The translations under genes and the position numbers were made by a program. From Planctomycetota bacterium (GTDB taxonomy: Bacteria; Planctomycetota; UBA8742; UBA2392), in the NCBI GenBank assembly GCA_027493625.1, contig JAOSKM010000002.1:372001-436000 (forward strand): 64,000 nt of DNA. Direction: 5' to 3'. This document shows, piece by piece, positions 1-9,906 of this stretch. A model generated the notes under the pieces. The model worked only from the letters and a program-made list of their open reading frames with translations. It had not been told where the DNA came from and made no database searches. Position 1 is the stretch's first letter, and the number at the start of each line of letters is the position of its first letter.

Positions 1-1670
1 AAGATGCCGAAGGGGGTCACGGCATCGGCTCCATCCATGGTCTGGTAGGCTTTTTCGTCTACACGCAGCAGGTACTCAAATTCGCCCTGCAGGATCTCGC
101 CGGCGAAGTAGCCGCTGCTGTTGAAGCTGCTGCCGCCGAAGATTGCGAGCACGAACTCGTTCTCGAAATCCATCACCGGCGCTTCCATCAGCTCCGGCGC
201 GGTGTGCTCGGCCCACAGCTTCACCCAGCCTTCGTCGTCGGTCACCACGCGCACGCCGGCCTTGGTGATCGAGCTGTCGGCCCCGTTCCACTGGCGCAGC
301 ACCCGGAAGCCTGACTTCGCCACCAGGGGCTTCAGCAGGGCGTGGATCGCCTTCACGTTCTCGGCGGTCGCGATGTCATTGATGTGCAGCAGCGCGTTGC
401 CGTTGTAGATCGCCATGATGCCGGTGTTCTGCATGCTGACGCGGACCGTCTCGCCGTTGTCCATCTCGAAGCTCAGCTCATAGGCGTTGTAGTCGCCGAC
501 GTGGGTCTTGCTGAAGCTGTTGTCGTCGTCCCACACCAGCCCCGCCAGCTTCGCCACCAGGGCGGGATCGTTGAACTCGCCGCGGAATTCCTCGGCCTGT
601 TCGAACTTGTCCACGAAGCGCACCTTCACGGCCTTGCCCAGGCTGCGGCGCATGCCCGCCATGTCGCGCACCGGGTAGCGCTCCAGCTGCTTGGCTTCTT
701 CGACGCGGGGCTCGATCGTCTCGTACAGTCCCTTGGTGCAGGTGTACTGCTCCCAGCGCTGCCAGCCGGGCAGCTTGAGGTCCAGCAGCCCGCCGCTTTC
801 GAACACGGCCGCCTTCACCACGCTGCCGTCATTGAGCGTGAACAGGAATTCGTTGTTGTGGTCCCAGCCCGCGACATCCTTGGGCCGGACGCCGAGGGCC
901 TTGGCGAACTTGCCGCCGATCTCGGCGGCGTCAGCGCCTTCGAGCGCCAGCCAGCCGCTGTACTGCCAATCGTCGCGCAAGGCACGCAGCTCGACGGACT
1001 GCACGTCCTCCAGCAGCTTCTTCACACCCGCGATGTCGTCGGGCTTCGGGATTTCGTTCTTTACCTCCGGCGCGGGCAGCTCTTCGGCCTGCACCGGCAC
1101 GTCATTCAGCATTGCCTGGCCGGTCAGCACGCACACCGCCAGGCTTCCGGCCGTGAGCCAGCGTTTCGTCAGCTTCAACATTTGTGTCTCCGATTCGCTG
1201 AGTTGCAGTTCCATCGCAAGCGCGTCCAGCGTTTCCGCGTTCGGAATGCCGACACCCGCCACGGTGCGCCCGCGCACGTGATTGACGCGGCCGACGTCAA
1301 CACGAACCTCGGGCGCTCCGTCCGTAAGCAGGAGCCAGCCGGACTTCAATTGGATGTAATCATCGCGCACCAGGTAGCTGGCGGCGGGGGTTGCCGTGAC
1401 GGAATCCGGCAGCGAACGCGGCCATAGCACCCAGGTGATCAACCCCAGTGCGATCAGCACGCAGGCTGCGGCGGCAATGCGGCGCAACAGGAACAGCCGG
1501 CCGCGCGGCGCGGGACTCGCGGCCGCGGGTGTGGCTTCGCCGGTGGATCGAGCGCCGGTTTCATCGCCTGCCTCCAGGCGCGCCAGTGTGCGCTCGATCA
1601 GGTCGGGCGGGGTGATGCCGCCCAGCAGCTCCTGCAGATCGGTCTCGATCAGTTGCTCGGCGCTGGTCAT
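1..1670 (-). CDS. Membrane anti-sigma-like protein fused in frame to a PrcB_C-like domain (partial)
   Basis: The frame is open without a stop from the ATG at 1670 to the window edge (at least 556 codons). It overlaps the stop of the ECF sigma gene by ATGA, so it is probably the cognate regulator by position. Residues 1-60 are cytoplasmic and acidic, with no zinc-finger Cys/His motif visible. A membrane span lies at about 65-83, then a short Gly/Val-rich FecR-like stretch to about 160. At residue 164 (position 1181) there is an internal ATG with a GGAG six bases upstream and a complete signal-peptide-like stretch after it. The far part resembles PrcB_C domains (PVMDFENEFVLAIFGG, then GYFAGEI). 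It may be one fusion protein or two genes that lost a stop codon. Confidence 0.6.
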   Translation of the reverse strand, partial: MTSAEQLIETDLQELLGGITPPDLIERTLARLEAGDETGARSTGEATPAAASPAPRGRLFLLRRIAAAACVLIALGLITWVLWPRSLPDSVTATPAASYLVRDDYIQLKSGWLLLTDGAPEVRVDVGRVNHVRGRTVAGVGIPNAETLDALAMELQLSESETQMLKLTKRWLTAGSLAVCVLTGQAMLNDVPVQAEELPAPEVKNEIPKPDDIAGVKKLLEDVQSVELRALRDDWQYSGWLALEGADAAEIGGKFAKALGVRPKDVAGWDHNNEFLFTLNDGSVVKAAVFESGGLLDLKLPGWQRWEQYTCTKGLYETIEPRVEEAKQLERYPVRDMAGMRRSLGKAVKVRFVDKFEQAEEFRGEFNDPALVAKLAGLVWDDDNSFSKTHVGDYNAYELSFEMDNGETVRVSMQNTGIMAIYNGNALLHINDIATAENVKAIHALLKPLVAKSGFRVLRQWNGADSSITKAGVRVVTDDEGWVKLWAEHTAPELMEAPVMDFENEFVLAIFGGSSFNSSGYFAGEILQGEFEYLLRVDEKAYQTMDGADAVTPFGI

Positions 1671-2182
1671 GGGCGCACCTGTCTTTCCACGCACTCGCGC
1701 AGCTGCTCGCGCGTGCGTTTCAGCAGCGCCTTGGCGGCCTCGGTGCTGGTCTCAAGGGCATGGGCCACTTCGGCCTCCTTGCGTGCTTCGCGGTACTTGA
1801 GCTCGATCGCGCGGCGGGCGCGCTCAGCCAGCTTGTCCAGGCAGCGCTCCAGGGCGTCGAGGCGGTCGTCGGCGTTGCCGGGCGTGAAGTCGTGCCACAC
1901 CTGCTCGGCCTGTTCCAGCAGCTCGTGCGCGGCCTCGCGCCGGTTGTCGCGCAGCCAGTTCAGGAAGCGGTGGCGCGCCGCCTTGCGCAGCCAGGCGGCC
2001 GTAGACTGCCGGCTGATCTCGTCGATGGGGTTGCGGTACAGCTCGATGAAGACTTCCTGGGTGAGGTCGTCGGCCGTCGCCGGCTCGGCGCCCAGGAAGC
2101 GCAGATAGCGCCAGAGGTCGGCCTGATGTTCGGTCATCAGGCGAATCAGGGTGTCGTGCTGTGTCATGAGCGCGTCCATCAT
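1667..2182 (-). CDS. ECF-type RNA polymerase sigma factor
   Basis: This 171-residue protein has the two-domain ECF layout. Sigma region 2 is at about residues 15-80, with the core-binding helix around DDLTQEVFIELYR. Region 4 is at about 105-165, where the HTH is degenerate but helical. It directs RNA polymerase to a small regulon. It overlaps the downstream membrane gene by four bases (ATGA), which indicates translational coupling with a likely anti-sigma partner. Three Met codons lie close together at the start (2182, 2179 and about 2167). The third has a GGA at good spacing, so the true start could be a few residues later. Confidence 0.85.
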   Translation of the reverse strand: MMDALMTQHDTLIRLMTEHQADLWRYLRFLGAEPATADDLTQEVFIELYRNPIDEISRQSTAAWLRKAARHRFLNWLRDNRREAAHELLEQAEQVWHDFTPGNADDRLDALERCLDKLAERARRAIELKYREARKEAEVAHALETSTEAAKALLKRTREQLRECVERQVRP

Positions 2183-2292
2183 CGCCTAAGCACGGTTGGC
2201 TGGCAAAAAAGTGGCGCGGGAAATCCGAATTCTTCCGAAATCCCCAGGCCTCATTGTGCGTATTAGGTGTAGAGGCGTGTGGAGGCCGCTCC

Positions 2293-2580
2293 ATGAAAGC
2301 AGTCGTAATGCTGGTCCTGGCCCTGACGTTGCTGGCATTGCCCGGCATGCAGAGCACGGGCGATGCCTGCCCGGCCTGCGAGGCGCGCTGGAAGGCGCAC
2401 CTGCCGCTGAACCAGCACGACATCTGGAACGACGCAACCCTGCGTGACAGCGTGCCGCTGAACTGCCTGAGCATCGAGTCCGAGCCCACGCTGCGGGACA
2501 GCATTCCGCTCAACTGTCTGAGCATCGAATCCGAGCCCACCCTGCGTGACACCGTGCCGGAAGAGCCAGCTGCCGAGTAA
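2293..2580 (+). CDS. Small secreted protein with tandem 17-residue repeats
   Basis: The product has 95 residues. GGAGG at 2281-2285 lies seven bases before the ATG at 2293, which decides this start over an upstream Met at 2254. Residues 1-20 form a signal peptide (MKAVVMLVLALTLLALPG), followed by a CPAC motif that could form a disulfide. The second half consists of two full copies and one partial copy of a 17-residue unit (TLRDSVPLNCLSIESEP), each full copy with one Cys. It is divergent from the sigma factor gene and upstream of the FHA-kinase. No family was recognised and no function is proposed. Confidence 0.7.
   Translation: MKAVVMLVLALTLLALPGMQSTGDACPACEARWKAHLPLNQHDIWNDATLRDSVPLNCLSIESEPTLRDSIPLNCLSIESEPTLRDTVPEEPAAE
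2437..2568 (+). repeat. 51-bp tandem coding repeat, about 2.6 copies
   Basis: Units run 2437-2487 and 2488-2538, with a partial unit at 2539-2568. Differences between units are mostly synonymous (tgcctgagcatcgag versus tgtctgagcatcgaa). Expansion was therefore followed by selection on the protein, not only by very recent slippage. Confidence 0.85.
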
Positions 2581-2819
2581 CCCACGGGCTTTCATCACAG
2601 CTTCAAGCCTCAAACGCATCCACCCACGGAAACCCGGAAAGAAATGCGCCCGGAACTCGACTAATGGGTGTGTTCCCGACGTAATACCCCTCAGCAAGAC
2701 CGATACCCCTGCGTTGACCCAAGCCATGAAAGCTTGGATACTTGCGGGAATTACAAAGCACGAAACCTGACGGCCGTTGGGGCCGCCGTGGTGTTGTTCG
2801 CACATGCGGAGAGCTGGAT

Positions 2820-5673
2820 TTGCCTCGCCTGCTGGTTGAAAAGGGTCCTGATCGCGGCAAGTCCATCACCGTGGTGGTGGGCGGCCAGGTCGTGGCAGGG
2901 CGCGACAAGGAAGCCAACCTGCAGCTTTCCGACACCATGGCCTCGCGCCGCCACTTCCTGATCGCCAGCAAGGGCAGCATCTTCGGGCTGAAAGATCTCA
3001 ACAGCGCCAACGGCACGCTGGTGAACGGGCGCAAGGCCGAGGGCGCCCACAGGCTGGCCTACGGTGACAGCATCCAGGTCGGCGAAACGCTGATCTCGTG
3101 GCTGCCCGACGAGCAGACCGACAAGCAGGGCGGGCTGATCGGCCAGCAGATCGGCGGCTATCGCATCGAGGAGCGCCTGGGCCGCGGCGCCATGGGTACG
3201 GTGTACAAGGCCACGCAGCTCAGCCTGGGGCGCACGGTGGCGCTGAAGGTGCTGTCGCCGGACCTGGTGAAAGACGAGAAGTTCTGCGAGATGTTCGTGA
3301 AGGAGGCCCGCGCTGCCGGCAGCCTCAACCACCCGAACATCATCCAGGTCTACGACGTAGGCGACGAGGGCGGCCAGTACTTCTTCAGCATGGAGTACGC
3401 CTCCAAGGGCAGCGTGCTGGAGGAACTCGGCAAGCAGAAGTCGATCAGCATGGCGCGCGCGGTGCAGATCATCCGGCACGCCTGCAACGCGCTCGATTAC
3501 GCCGAGCGCAAGGGCCTGGTGCACCGCGACATCAAGCCCGACAACCTGATGGTCACCGAGGACGACACCGTCAAGCTAGGCGACCTGGGCTTGGCCATGA
3601 GCGCCCAGGAGCTGCAGGCCGAGCAGGACGGCGTGTTCGGCACGCCCCACTACATCGCACCCGAGCAGGCAATGGGAAAACCCATTGACCACCGCGCGGA
3701 CATCTACGCCCTGGGCGCCACCTTCTACCGCATGGTCAGCGGGCGCACGCTGTTCACCGGCGCCACGGTCAAGGAGATCTTGAAGAAGCAGGTGCGTGAG
3801 GCGCACACGCCCATCACCGAGCACGTGCCGGATTGCCCCCAGGCCATCGCCAGCATCATCGACCGCATGCTGGCCAAGAATCCCGCCGAGCGCTACCAGC
3901 ACGCCAGCGAGATCGCGCAGGACCTGACCGACTGGGAGAACCTGTCGTCACGCAAGGCCGTCGCCGGCGGCGCCGCCTTCGCGGAACGCCCCACGGGCCT
4001 GACGCCCGAGCAGTCACAGCAGCTGCAGGCCCTGGACCAGCGGCGCAAACTGATGGTCGCGGCCATCGTGGCGCTGATCGCGGTGCTGGCCGCGCTGTTT
4101 TCGCTGTGGTTTTTCGTGTTCAGCGGCAGCCCGGCCGCCAACGACCTGGTCGGCGAGGTCAACAACAGCGGCCCCGCCGCCAACGCGCTGCCCGCCAACA
4201 ACGGGCCCGAGGTAGCGCCCGAGGTGGCCGAGGCCAACGAGGCTTTGAAGCTGGCGCTCGGCATCGCCAACCTGCAGATCAGCGAGGACCCCGACAACCT
4301 CGACGTGTACGCCAAAGAAATAGGCCGCCTGGAAGAAGCGCTGGCGAAAAACCCCAAGGCCGACGAGACCCTGCGCCGCCAGGTCGGCACGCGCCTGGAA
4401 GCCCTCAAGCTGGAACTCACTCGCCTTTCCCAGGGCGCGGCCGCTGTGCGCGACGCGTGGGAGCAGACCTGGCGCGACGCGGAGGGGCAGATCAAGGAGT
4501 TCAAGTACAAGGCCGCCGCCGACATTGCGGGCGCCTTCATCAAGAAGCACGAGGAGACCACAAACGAGGAGATCAAAAAGGTGGTCGAGTCCGCCCGCGA
4601 CTACCAGAACAACTCCTACCCGGCCAGCGTGAAGTCGCACTTCGACACGTTTGAGGCAACCATGAAGCGCGAGGTGGATGACGCCAGGAGCCTGGAACCG
4701 GGCATCAAGGCAGCCACCGTGGAATCCGTGGTGGTGCGTGTGCGCGACGCGGCAACGGCCTGCGACGACGACTTCTACAAGAACCGCCTGAGCAAACTGG
4801 CCGACGACTTCGAGAAGCTGGCCAGGATTTTCAAGTCCGAGGCCGAGCGCGCCGAGCGCAAGGCGATCGACGAGGCGTTCACCCGCTGCAGCACGGCTCT
4901 GGCCCTGGTGCTGGAGCGCTGCCGCGGCGACATCGCGCGCGGCGACTTCAAGCAGGTGGGGCAGCGCCTGACCGACTTCCAACTCACTGACTCGGACTTC
5001 ATCGCGTACCAGGACCGCGAGCGCTTCAAGCCGATCGTCGATGATCTCCAGCGCCGCGAAAAGCAACTCGTGCTTGAGCACAAGTCGCTGCACCAGATGG
5101 TTAAGCTGGAAGCCCTGCCGGACGTCATTACCACCAACGACCTGCTCAAGCTGAACCCCTGGCCCGCTGAAGTGGTCAAGCTGTTCGGCAGCCAGTCGTC
5201 GGTGCTGACACTCAAGGTCAAGCAGGACGTGGATGGCGCCCAGTGGACGCTGGAGGTGTCCGACACCAAGACCATGAAGTCCACGCTCATGAACGCGAGC
5301 GAGTTTGACACCCGGGAAAAAACGCGCTGCCCTCTGCGCGGCAATCAGCCACCTGGTCCGCAACCACACCGGGGCCCTCGAGAAACTGATGCAGCCGGCC
5401 TTCAAGGATGGCCCGCCCGCGCTGGTCGGTATCTTTGCCTGGATGGCGGAGCTGGAAGCCTACGAAGCCGCCTTTCCGTTGATCGAGCACGCGTACAACA
5501 AGCTCGGCGCCAACGATCCGCAGCGCCCGCTGGTGCGCGAGTACTACGCCTGGGGGCTGCTCGGCAAGGCCAACGCCCTGGCGGCGCGCGGCGACCGCGC
5601 CGGCGCCCAGGCGCTGATCGCCACGCTGGAACGCGACTTCGCCGATACTCGGGCCAACAAAGGCCGCAACTAG
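2820..5673 (+). CDS. FHA-domain serine/threonine protein kinase, membrane-anchored, frameshift near the C-terminus
   Basis: An N-terminal FHA domain (about residues 1-90; phosphothreonine reader with a SRRH and NGT pattern) is followed by a Hanks-type kinase at about 113-375. The kinase shows GRGAMG loop, VALKVL lysine, HRDIKPDN catalytic loop, a DLG triplet in place of DFG, and GTPHYIAPEQ. A single membrane span lies at about 410-434, then about 500 residues of helical extracytoplasmic domain. The TTG at 2820 is preferred because GGAGAG lies six bases upstream; an upstream TTG at 2742 lacks this. The reading frame breaks at the A6 run 5317-5322. Removing one A restores an uninterrupted 950-residue protein ending at 5673; without that change the product acquires a nonsense tail to 5753. 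Confidence 0.88.
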
Positions 5674-5754
5674 ATCCCATGGCCGACGATCGACCATCCT
5701 GCTGCACAGCAACGCACGATTTGGGCCTGACCAACACATGCGCGCGGGGCTGAC

Positions 5755-7227
5755 GTGGACTTCGGCACCCTGATCACGTTCCTGGGCATCCTTTCCCTCT
5801 CCGCCATGTTCTCGGGGACGGAAACGGCCATCACGGCCGTCTCCAACACGACGGTCGCGCGACTGGCCGAGCAGGGCAACGCCTCCGCGCGCAGGTTGCA
5901 GAAGCTGCTGCACGACCGGGGCCGCGTGATCGCCGCCCTGCTGGTGGGCAACAACGTGGTGAACGTGGTGCTGGCCGTGTTCGCCACCGTGGTGTTCGAT
6001 GGCGTGATTCGAAATGACGGCCTGCTCCCGCCCTGGGCGGCACCGATTGCCGCCTCGGTGGCCAGCGTGGTGTTCCTGCTGGTGTTCGGGGAGGTGCTGC
6101 CCAAGACGATCGCCGTGCACTTCCGAAACAAGTGGGCGCTTGGCTCGGTCTGGTTCGTGCTTGGCTTGATGCTGCTGACCAGGCCCGTCACCTGGCTGCT
6201 GATCCAGTTCAGCAATGGCGTCATGCGCCTGATGGGCCAGCGGCCGGGGCAGGAAGACATCTTTGACGTGCACGAGATCCATACCGTGGCGCACATGGGC
6301 GAGCAGCTGGGGGTGATCGACGCCATGGAGATGCAGCTGATCCAGCGCGCGGCGCACCTGAACGACACGCGGGTACGCGAGATCATGATCCCGCGCACGG
6401 ATATCCAGGGCATCGAGGTCAGCAGCAGCCTGGAAGACATCCGCCAGCTCTTCCAGAAGACGCCCTACTCGCGCCTGCCGGTCTACAAGGGCGACCTGGA
6501 CGACATCGTGGGCATCCTCAACTTCAAGGAGTTCCTGCGCCACGAGCCGAGCGCCGGGCGCTCGTTCGACGTGATGGCCTTCCTGCACAAGCCGCTGTTC
6601 GTATCCGAGTCCATGTTCATCGGCGACCTGTTGAACCAGATGCGCGAGCGCCGCACCCACCTCGCCGTCGCCCTGGACGAATACGGCGGCACCGCCGGAC
6701 TGATCACCCTCGAGGACGTGGTGGAGATGCTGGTCGGGCGCATCGAGGACGAGTACGACATCGTTTCCACGCCCTACCAGCAGATCGACGAGACCACCTG
6801 GGAGGTCGACGGGCGCGTCAGCGACGAGCGCCTGGTGCAGCGCCTGGGGCTGAGGCTGCCGCCCGAGGCCCTGGAGGGTTTCGACACCGCGGCCGGCCTG
6901 GCCCTGAAAGCCTTCGGGAATATCCCGTCGGAAGGGGACGTCACGACGTATCATGGGCTGGAGATCACGGCGACGCGCGTGAGGGGCCACCGTGTGCGCA
7001 GGCTGCAGATCAGGGTCATGCCGCCCGAGGAGGTGGCTGCCCTGGCCGAGCAGGCCGAGGTCGCGGTGCCCAGCACCCGGCGCCGCACCACCCGCCAGAT
7101 CGTGGCGGAAGAAGTAGCGGTGGAAGAAACCGAGCGCAAGTCGCTGGACCAGCCGCCGACGGCTGGCAGCGAAGAGGCCGAGAGAATCATCGGCAACAAA
7201 GACTCGGTGGAAACGAAGCAGGAGTAA
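5755..7227 (+). CDS. HlyC/CorC (CNNM) family membrane protein with CBS pair
   Basis: The 490-residue protein begins with GTG at 5755. Order of domains: CNNM/DUF21 transmembrane domain (about 1-180, three to four spans, starting with the typical LSAMFSGTETAI), a CBS pair (about 205-330, with PRTDIQGIE and DEYGGTAGLITLEDVVE) and a C-terminal CorC_HlyC transporter-associated domain (about 345-425). The family is linked to Mg2+/Co2+ efflux or resistance. A charged tail of about 60 residues is extra. The next gene's ribosome binding site overlaps this stop codon (GGAGTAAGCCATG), so the two are co-transcribed. Confidence 0.92.
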   Translation: MDFGTLITFLGILSLSAMFSGTETAITAVSNTTVARLAEQGNASARRLQKLLHDRGRVIAALLVGNNVVNVVLAVFATVVFDGVIRNDGLLPPWAAPIAASVASVVFLLVFGEVLPKTIAVHFRNKWALGSVWFVLGLMLLTRPVTWLLIQFSNGVMRLMGQRPGQEDIFDVHEIHTVAHMGEQLGVIDAMEMQLIQRAAHLNDTRVREIMIPRTDIQGIEVSSSLEDIRQLFQKTPYSRLPVYKGDLDDIVGILNFKEFLRHEPSAGRSFDVMAFLHKPLFVSESMFIGDLLNQMRERRTHLAVALDEYGGTAGLITLEDVVEMLVGRIEDEYDIVSTPYQQIDETTWEVDGRVSDERLVQRLGLRLPPEALEGFDTAAGLALKAFGNIPSEGDVTTYHGLEITATRVRGHRVRRLQIRVMPPEEVAALAEQAEVAVPSTRRRTTRQIVAEEVAVEETERKSLDQPPTAGSEEAERIIGNKDSVETKQE

Positions 7228-7230
7228 GCC

Positions 7231-8836
7231 ATGCGATACCTTGCCAGTCTGCTGATCGCCCTGTGTGCTTCCCAGCTCGCGGCACAGTCGCTGCCGCCCG
7301 GCACCACCACGCCGGACCCGTCCGCAGCCAAGGAATCATTCGTGATCCAGCCCGTGGCCGTGGAGCGCGGGGGTGCGCAACTTCGCGATCCGGCTGGTGG
7401 CCAACGAGGCTGCCGGCTTCGCCACCAGCAGCAGCAAGGCGCCGGCGCTCAGCTTTGGAGCGGGCGTGAAGCTGGTGGCGGGCAGCTTCAGCCTGCTGAA
7501 CCAGAACGAGGCGCAGGCCAGCATCGACGTGGAGTCTGACGTCGAGGGCACCGTGGAAGTGAAACTTGAGCTGTTCTCGGTCAACGGCACCGCGGTGCTC
7601 AAGACCCTGCGCGCCAGCCTCGGCATCAAGGGTGTCAGCGACGTCAGCGGCTCGCAGGCCAGCATCGGCGCCGAAAGCGTGAAGCTGGTGCGTGTAAACT
7701 CCTCCGATCCCCAGCCGGCCGGGGTGATCCTGATCAGCGGGACGATCGCCGGCAGCGTCAGCATCAAGGCGCCCACCGGTTGCGCCTTTGCCGTGCAACC
7801 CACGGTTTCGACCAGCAGCGGTGACATCAACGCCCCGGCGCTGGCCTCGACGAACACCGTGTTCAGCTTTGCGATCGGCAACCCGTCGCTGAACGCGGTA
7901 ACGGTGCGGATCGAGGGCATCCAGTACAACACGCAGTTCTTCAAGCTGGCAGGCGGAACTGAGGGCGACCTGGCTTGCGAGATCACCGGCGCGGCACTGT
8001 CCAACCAGACCGCCCTTGTGGTGAACGCCTTTACGGCGCGTACCACCATCGAGGGCAGCAACGACAACAGCACGCCCGCGCCTGCCGCAGGCACGGGCAC
8101 TGGCAGCCAGAGCAGCAACAGCAGCTCAAAGGGCAACGGCGCCACGCCTTCATCGATCAACACCGGCAGCCGACCGCTGGAAAGCTCGAACAACAACCGC
8201 GGCAATCGTGGCAACCGGGAAAACCGCACCAGCCAGGGCGGCGCCAGCCGGCCTGCTCCCCAGGCCGGCGCGACGCGCACGCCCTCCGGCCCGGGCGCCG
8301 TGCCACTGCCCGCGCAAGGTGGCCAGGCAGGAGGGGCGGGAGGCCAGGCCGCGCCTGCGGTCGGAGTGGGCGGCTCCGGTGGCGGCGCGAGCAAGGCGGG
8401 CGGCGGCGCCACCATGGGCGGCACCGGCAGCATCACCCAGGAGAAAGTGGACGGCAGCGAACTCGAGCGCAAGCTCGAGACGGCCAAGCCTGAGCCCAAG
8501 AACCTCGAGGTATCGCCCGGCCTGTACTTCTGCGACAAGGACTTCAAGCCAGTCTCCGCGCTGGTGCTGGACAAGATGATCGCCGGCGAGGCGGGCGGGC
8601 GGGTGTGGATCGTGTTGAAGCTGAAGAAGGACAAGCAGCCGGACAAGGTCGAGACCGTGACAGTCAAGCTGACAGTGGCGGGCGTAAGCCGCGAACTGGC
8701 ACTGACCGAAACCGGCAAGAACACAGGCGAGTTCCGCTGCGGCAAGGAGGGCATTCTCGTGGTAGCCAACGAGAATCCCGACAGCAACCGCGAAGAAAAG
8801 GAAGCCGAGCCCCCCAAGCCCCGCTTCGACCGCTGA
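7231..8836 (+). CDS. Secreted protein with Ser/Gly/Asn-rich linker, frameshifted after the signal peptide
   Basis: A clear signal peptide (MRYLASLLIALCASQLAAQS) is followed by a frame break at the G5 run 7369-7373. Dropping one G joins it to the long downstream frame and gives 534 residues. The mature part has a beta-rich N-terminal domain (about 45-280), a low-complexity Ser/Asn/Gly/Pro/Ala linker (about 285-400) and a C-terminal Ig-like module containing LTETGKNTGEF, a phrase typical of bacterial Ig-like surface repeats. The start follows an SD sequence that overlaps the upstream stop. No enzyme motif is visible. Cell-envelope or matrix role is an inference. Confidence 0.75.
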
Positions 8837-9129
8837 CCTTGAGCAGTAAAACCTAAACCCACCGTGCAAATGGTACTCAAAGCACCATCGCGTCGCTCCA
8901 CTGTGCGCGAGCGATTTACTTCTATTTGCACTCCCAATCGACAAGTCGTCCACGTTGGAAGCACGTCATCAGTCTCGGCCCACCTACGCAAAATGCACGA
9001 GGGATGAGTATGAAGCACCGGAACAAAGTATCCGAAACCGGCCTCAACACTTTTTTAAGAAAATCGTATTGAAAAAGTTCCAGGGGGGGTATGTTTCGGA
9101 AGAGTACAACATCTCTCAAAAGGAAGAAT
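8837..9129. other. Intergenic region at the entry of a lower-GC island
   Basis: There is no convincing gene in these 293 bases. Composition changes abruptly from GC-rich coding sequence to roughly balanced sequence with A/T runs (for example ttttttaagaaaatcg near 9052). A G7 run occurs at about 9084-9090. It probably holds the promoter of the two-gene island that follows; no clear -35/-10 pair was chosen. Confidence 0.5.
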
Positions 9130-9894
9130 ATGAAATATGCAAGATGGGCGATGCCGATTCTCTTTGGAACTCTATTGGGATGGATGTCACAGTCAGTAAT
9201 CCTTGCAGTCGTAGACGTCACCTACACACCTTCGGGGTCAACAACTGGCGGCGCGGGCGTGTTGATTCCCGATTACTACACCAGTGGGACGACCGGAGCT
9301 CAGGTTGATGATGGCAGTCCGCTCGGCGATGTCGCCTGGTTGTCCTATCGCAACACCGACTCAGCAACGGCGGAAGACAGTCGGGAGTATGTAGTCACCA
9401 TGGACAATGGCGGCGTAGGGGACGATACAAAGCTTCTGGTGTACCTGGAGGCGGACCTGTACGTTGAGGTAGGCACTCAGAACGCCCCTGGAGATCCGAA
9501 GACTGGAAGCTACAAGACGGACGCCAGTGCATCTGGTTATGTAAGTCTGTGGTTGGGTGCTGACTATGTCACTGAAGAGGCTCATGAAGCGATCACGAAC
9601 AACAGTGCCGGCAACATCAGCACTCCCAAGACACTGTTGTGTGCAGACCCCAATGACCCAACTCTGGGGCGCAGCGCATGGTTCGCCAGCGCACCCCCTA
9701 TCTCCACATTGGTAGCGTACGGCCTCCATTGCGGGGCGGTACTTGAAGCGTTGCGGCCCGAAGTTGAGGTGGGAGCGCAAGCGCAGGCTGGAAACGTGAG
9801 CGGAGAGTTGATCGCCTGGGACTACTCAGATCCATTGAATCCGGCGATTGCGAAGCAGTCCGATGGCACGGATGCCATCTGGAATTTTGGATAA
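9130..9894 (+). CDS. Secreted protein of unknown function in low-GC island
   Basis: The 254-residue product begins at the ATG at 9130, preceded by AGGAAG. An upstream Met at 9091 is possible but would put 13 basic residues before the signal peptide. A signal peptide (residues 1-27) leads into a Thr/Ser/Gly/Asp-rich, probably beta-sheet domain. No family was recognised. Base composition and codon use differ visibly from flanking genes (many A/T third positions). The next gene begins 13 bases after the stop, so the pair is likely one transcript. Confidence 0.7.
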   Translation: MKYARWAMPILFGTLLGWMSQSVILAVVDVTYTPSGSTTGGAGVLIPDYYTSGTTGAQVDDGSPLGDVAWLSYRNTDSATAEDSREYVVTMDNGGVGDDTKLLVYLEADLYVEVGTQNAPGDPKTGSYKTDASASGYVSLWLGADYVTEEAHEAITNNSAGNISTPKTLLCADPNDPTLGRSAWFASAPPISTLVAYGLHCGAVLEALRPEVEVGAQAQAGNVSGELIAWDYSDPLNPAIAKQSDGTDAIWNFG

Positions 9895-9906
9895 TCGAAT
9901 CGAGCA

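Noticed and set aside
342..1427. A 361-codon + strand frame opposite the anti-sigma/PrcB-like gene
   Set aside because: The minus strand reads continuously with a membrane span, a signal-peptide-like stretch and a PrcB_C-like segment. The + frame is His/Gln/Arg-rich shadow.
5287..6990. A 567-codon minus-strand frame opposite the CorC-type gene
   Set aside because: It is a shadow of a gene with well-conserved CNNM, CBS and CorC_HlyC domains.
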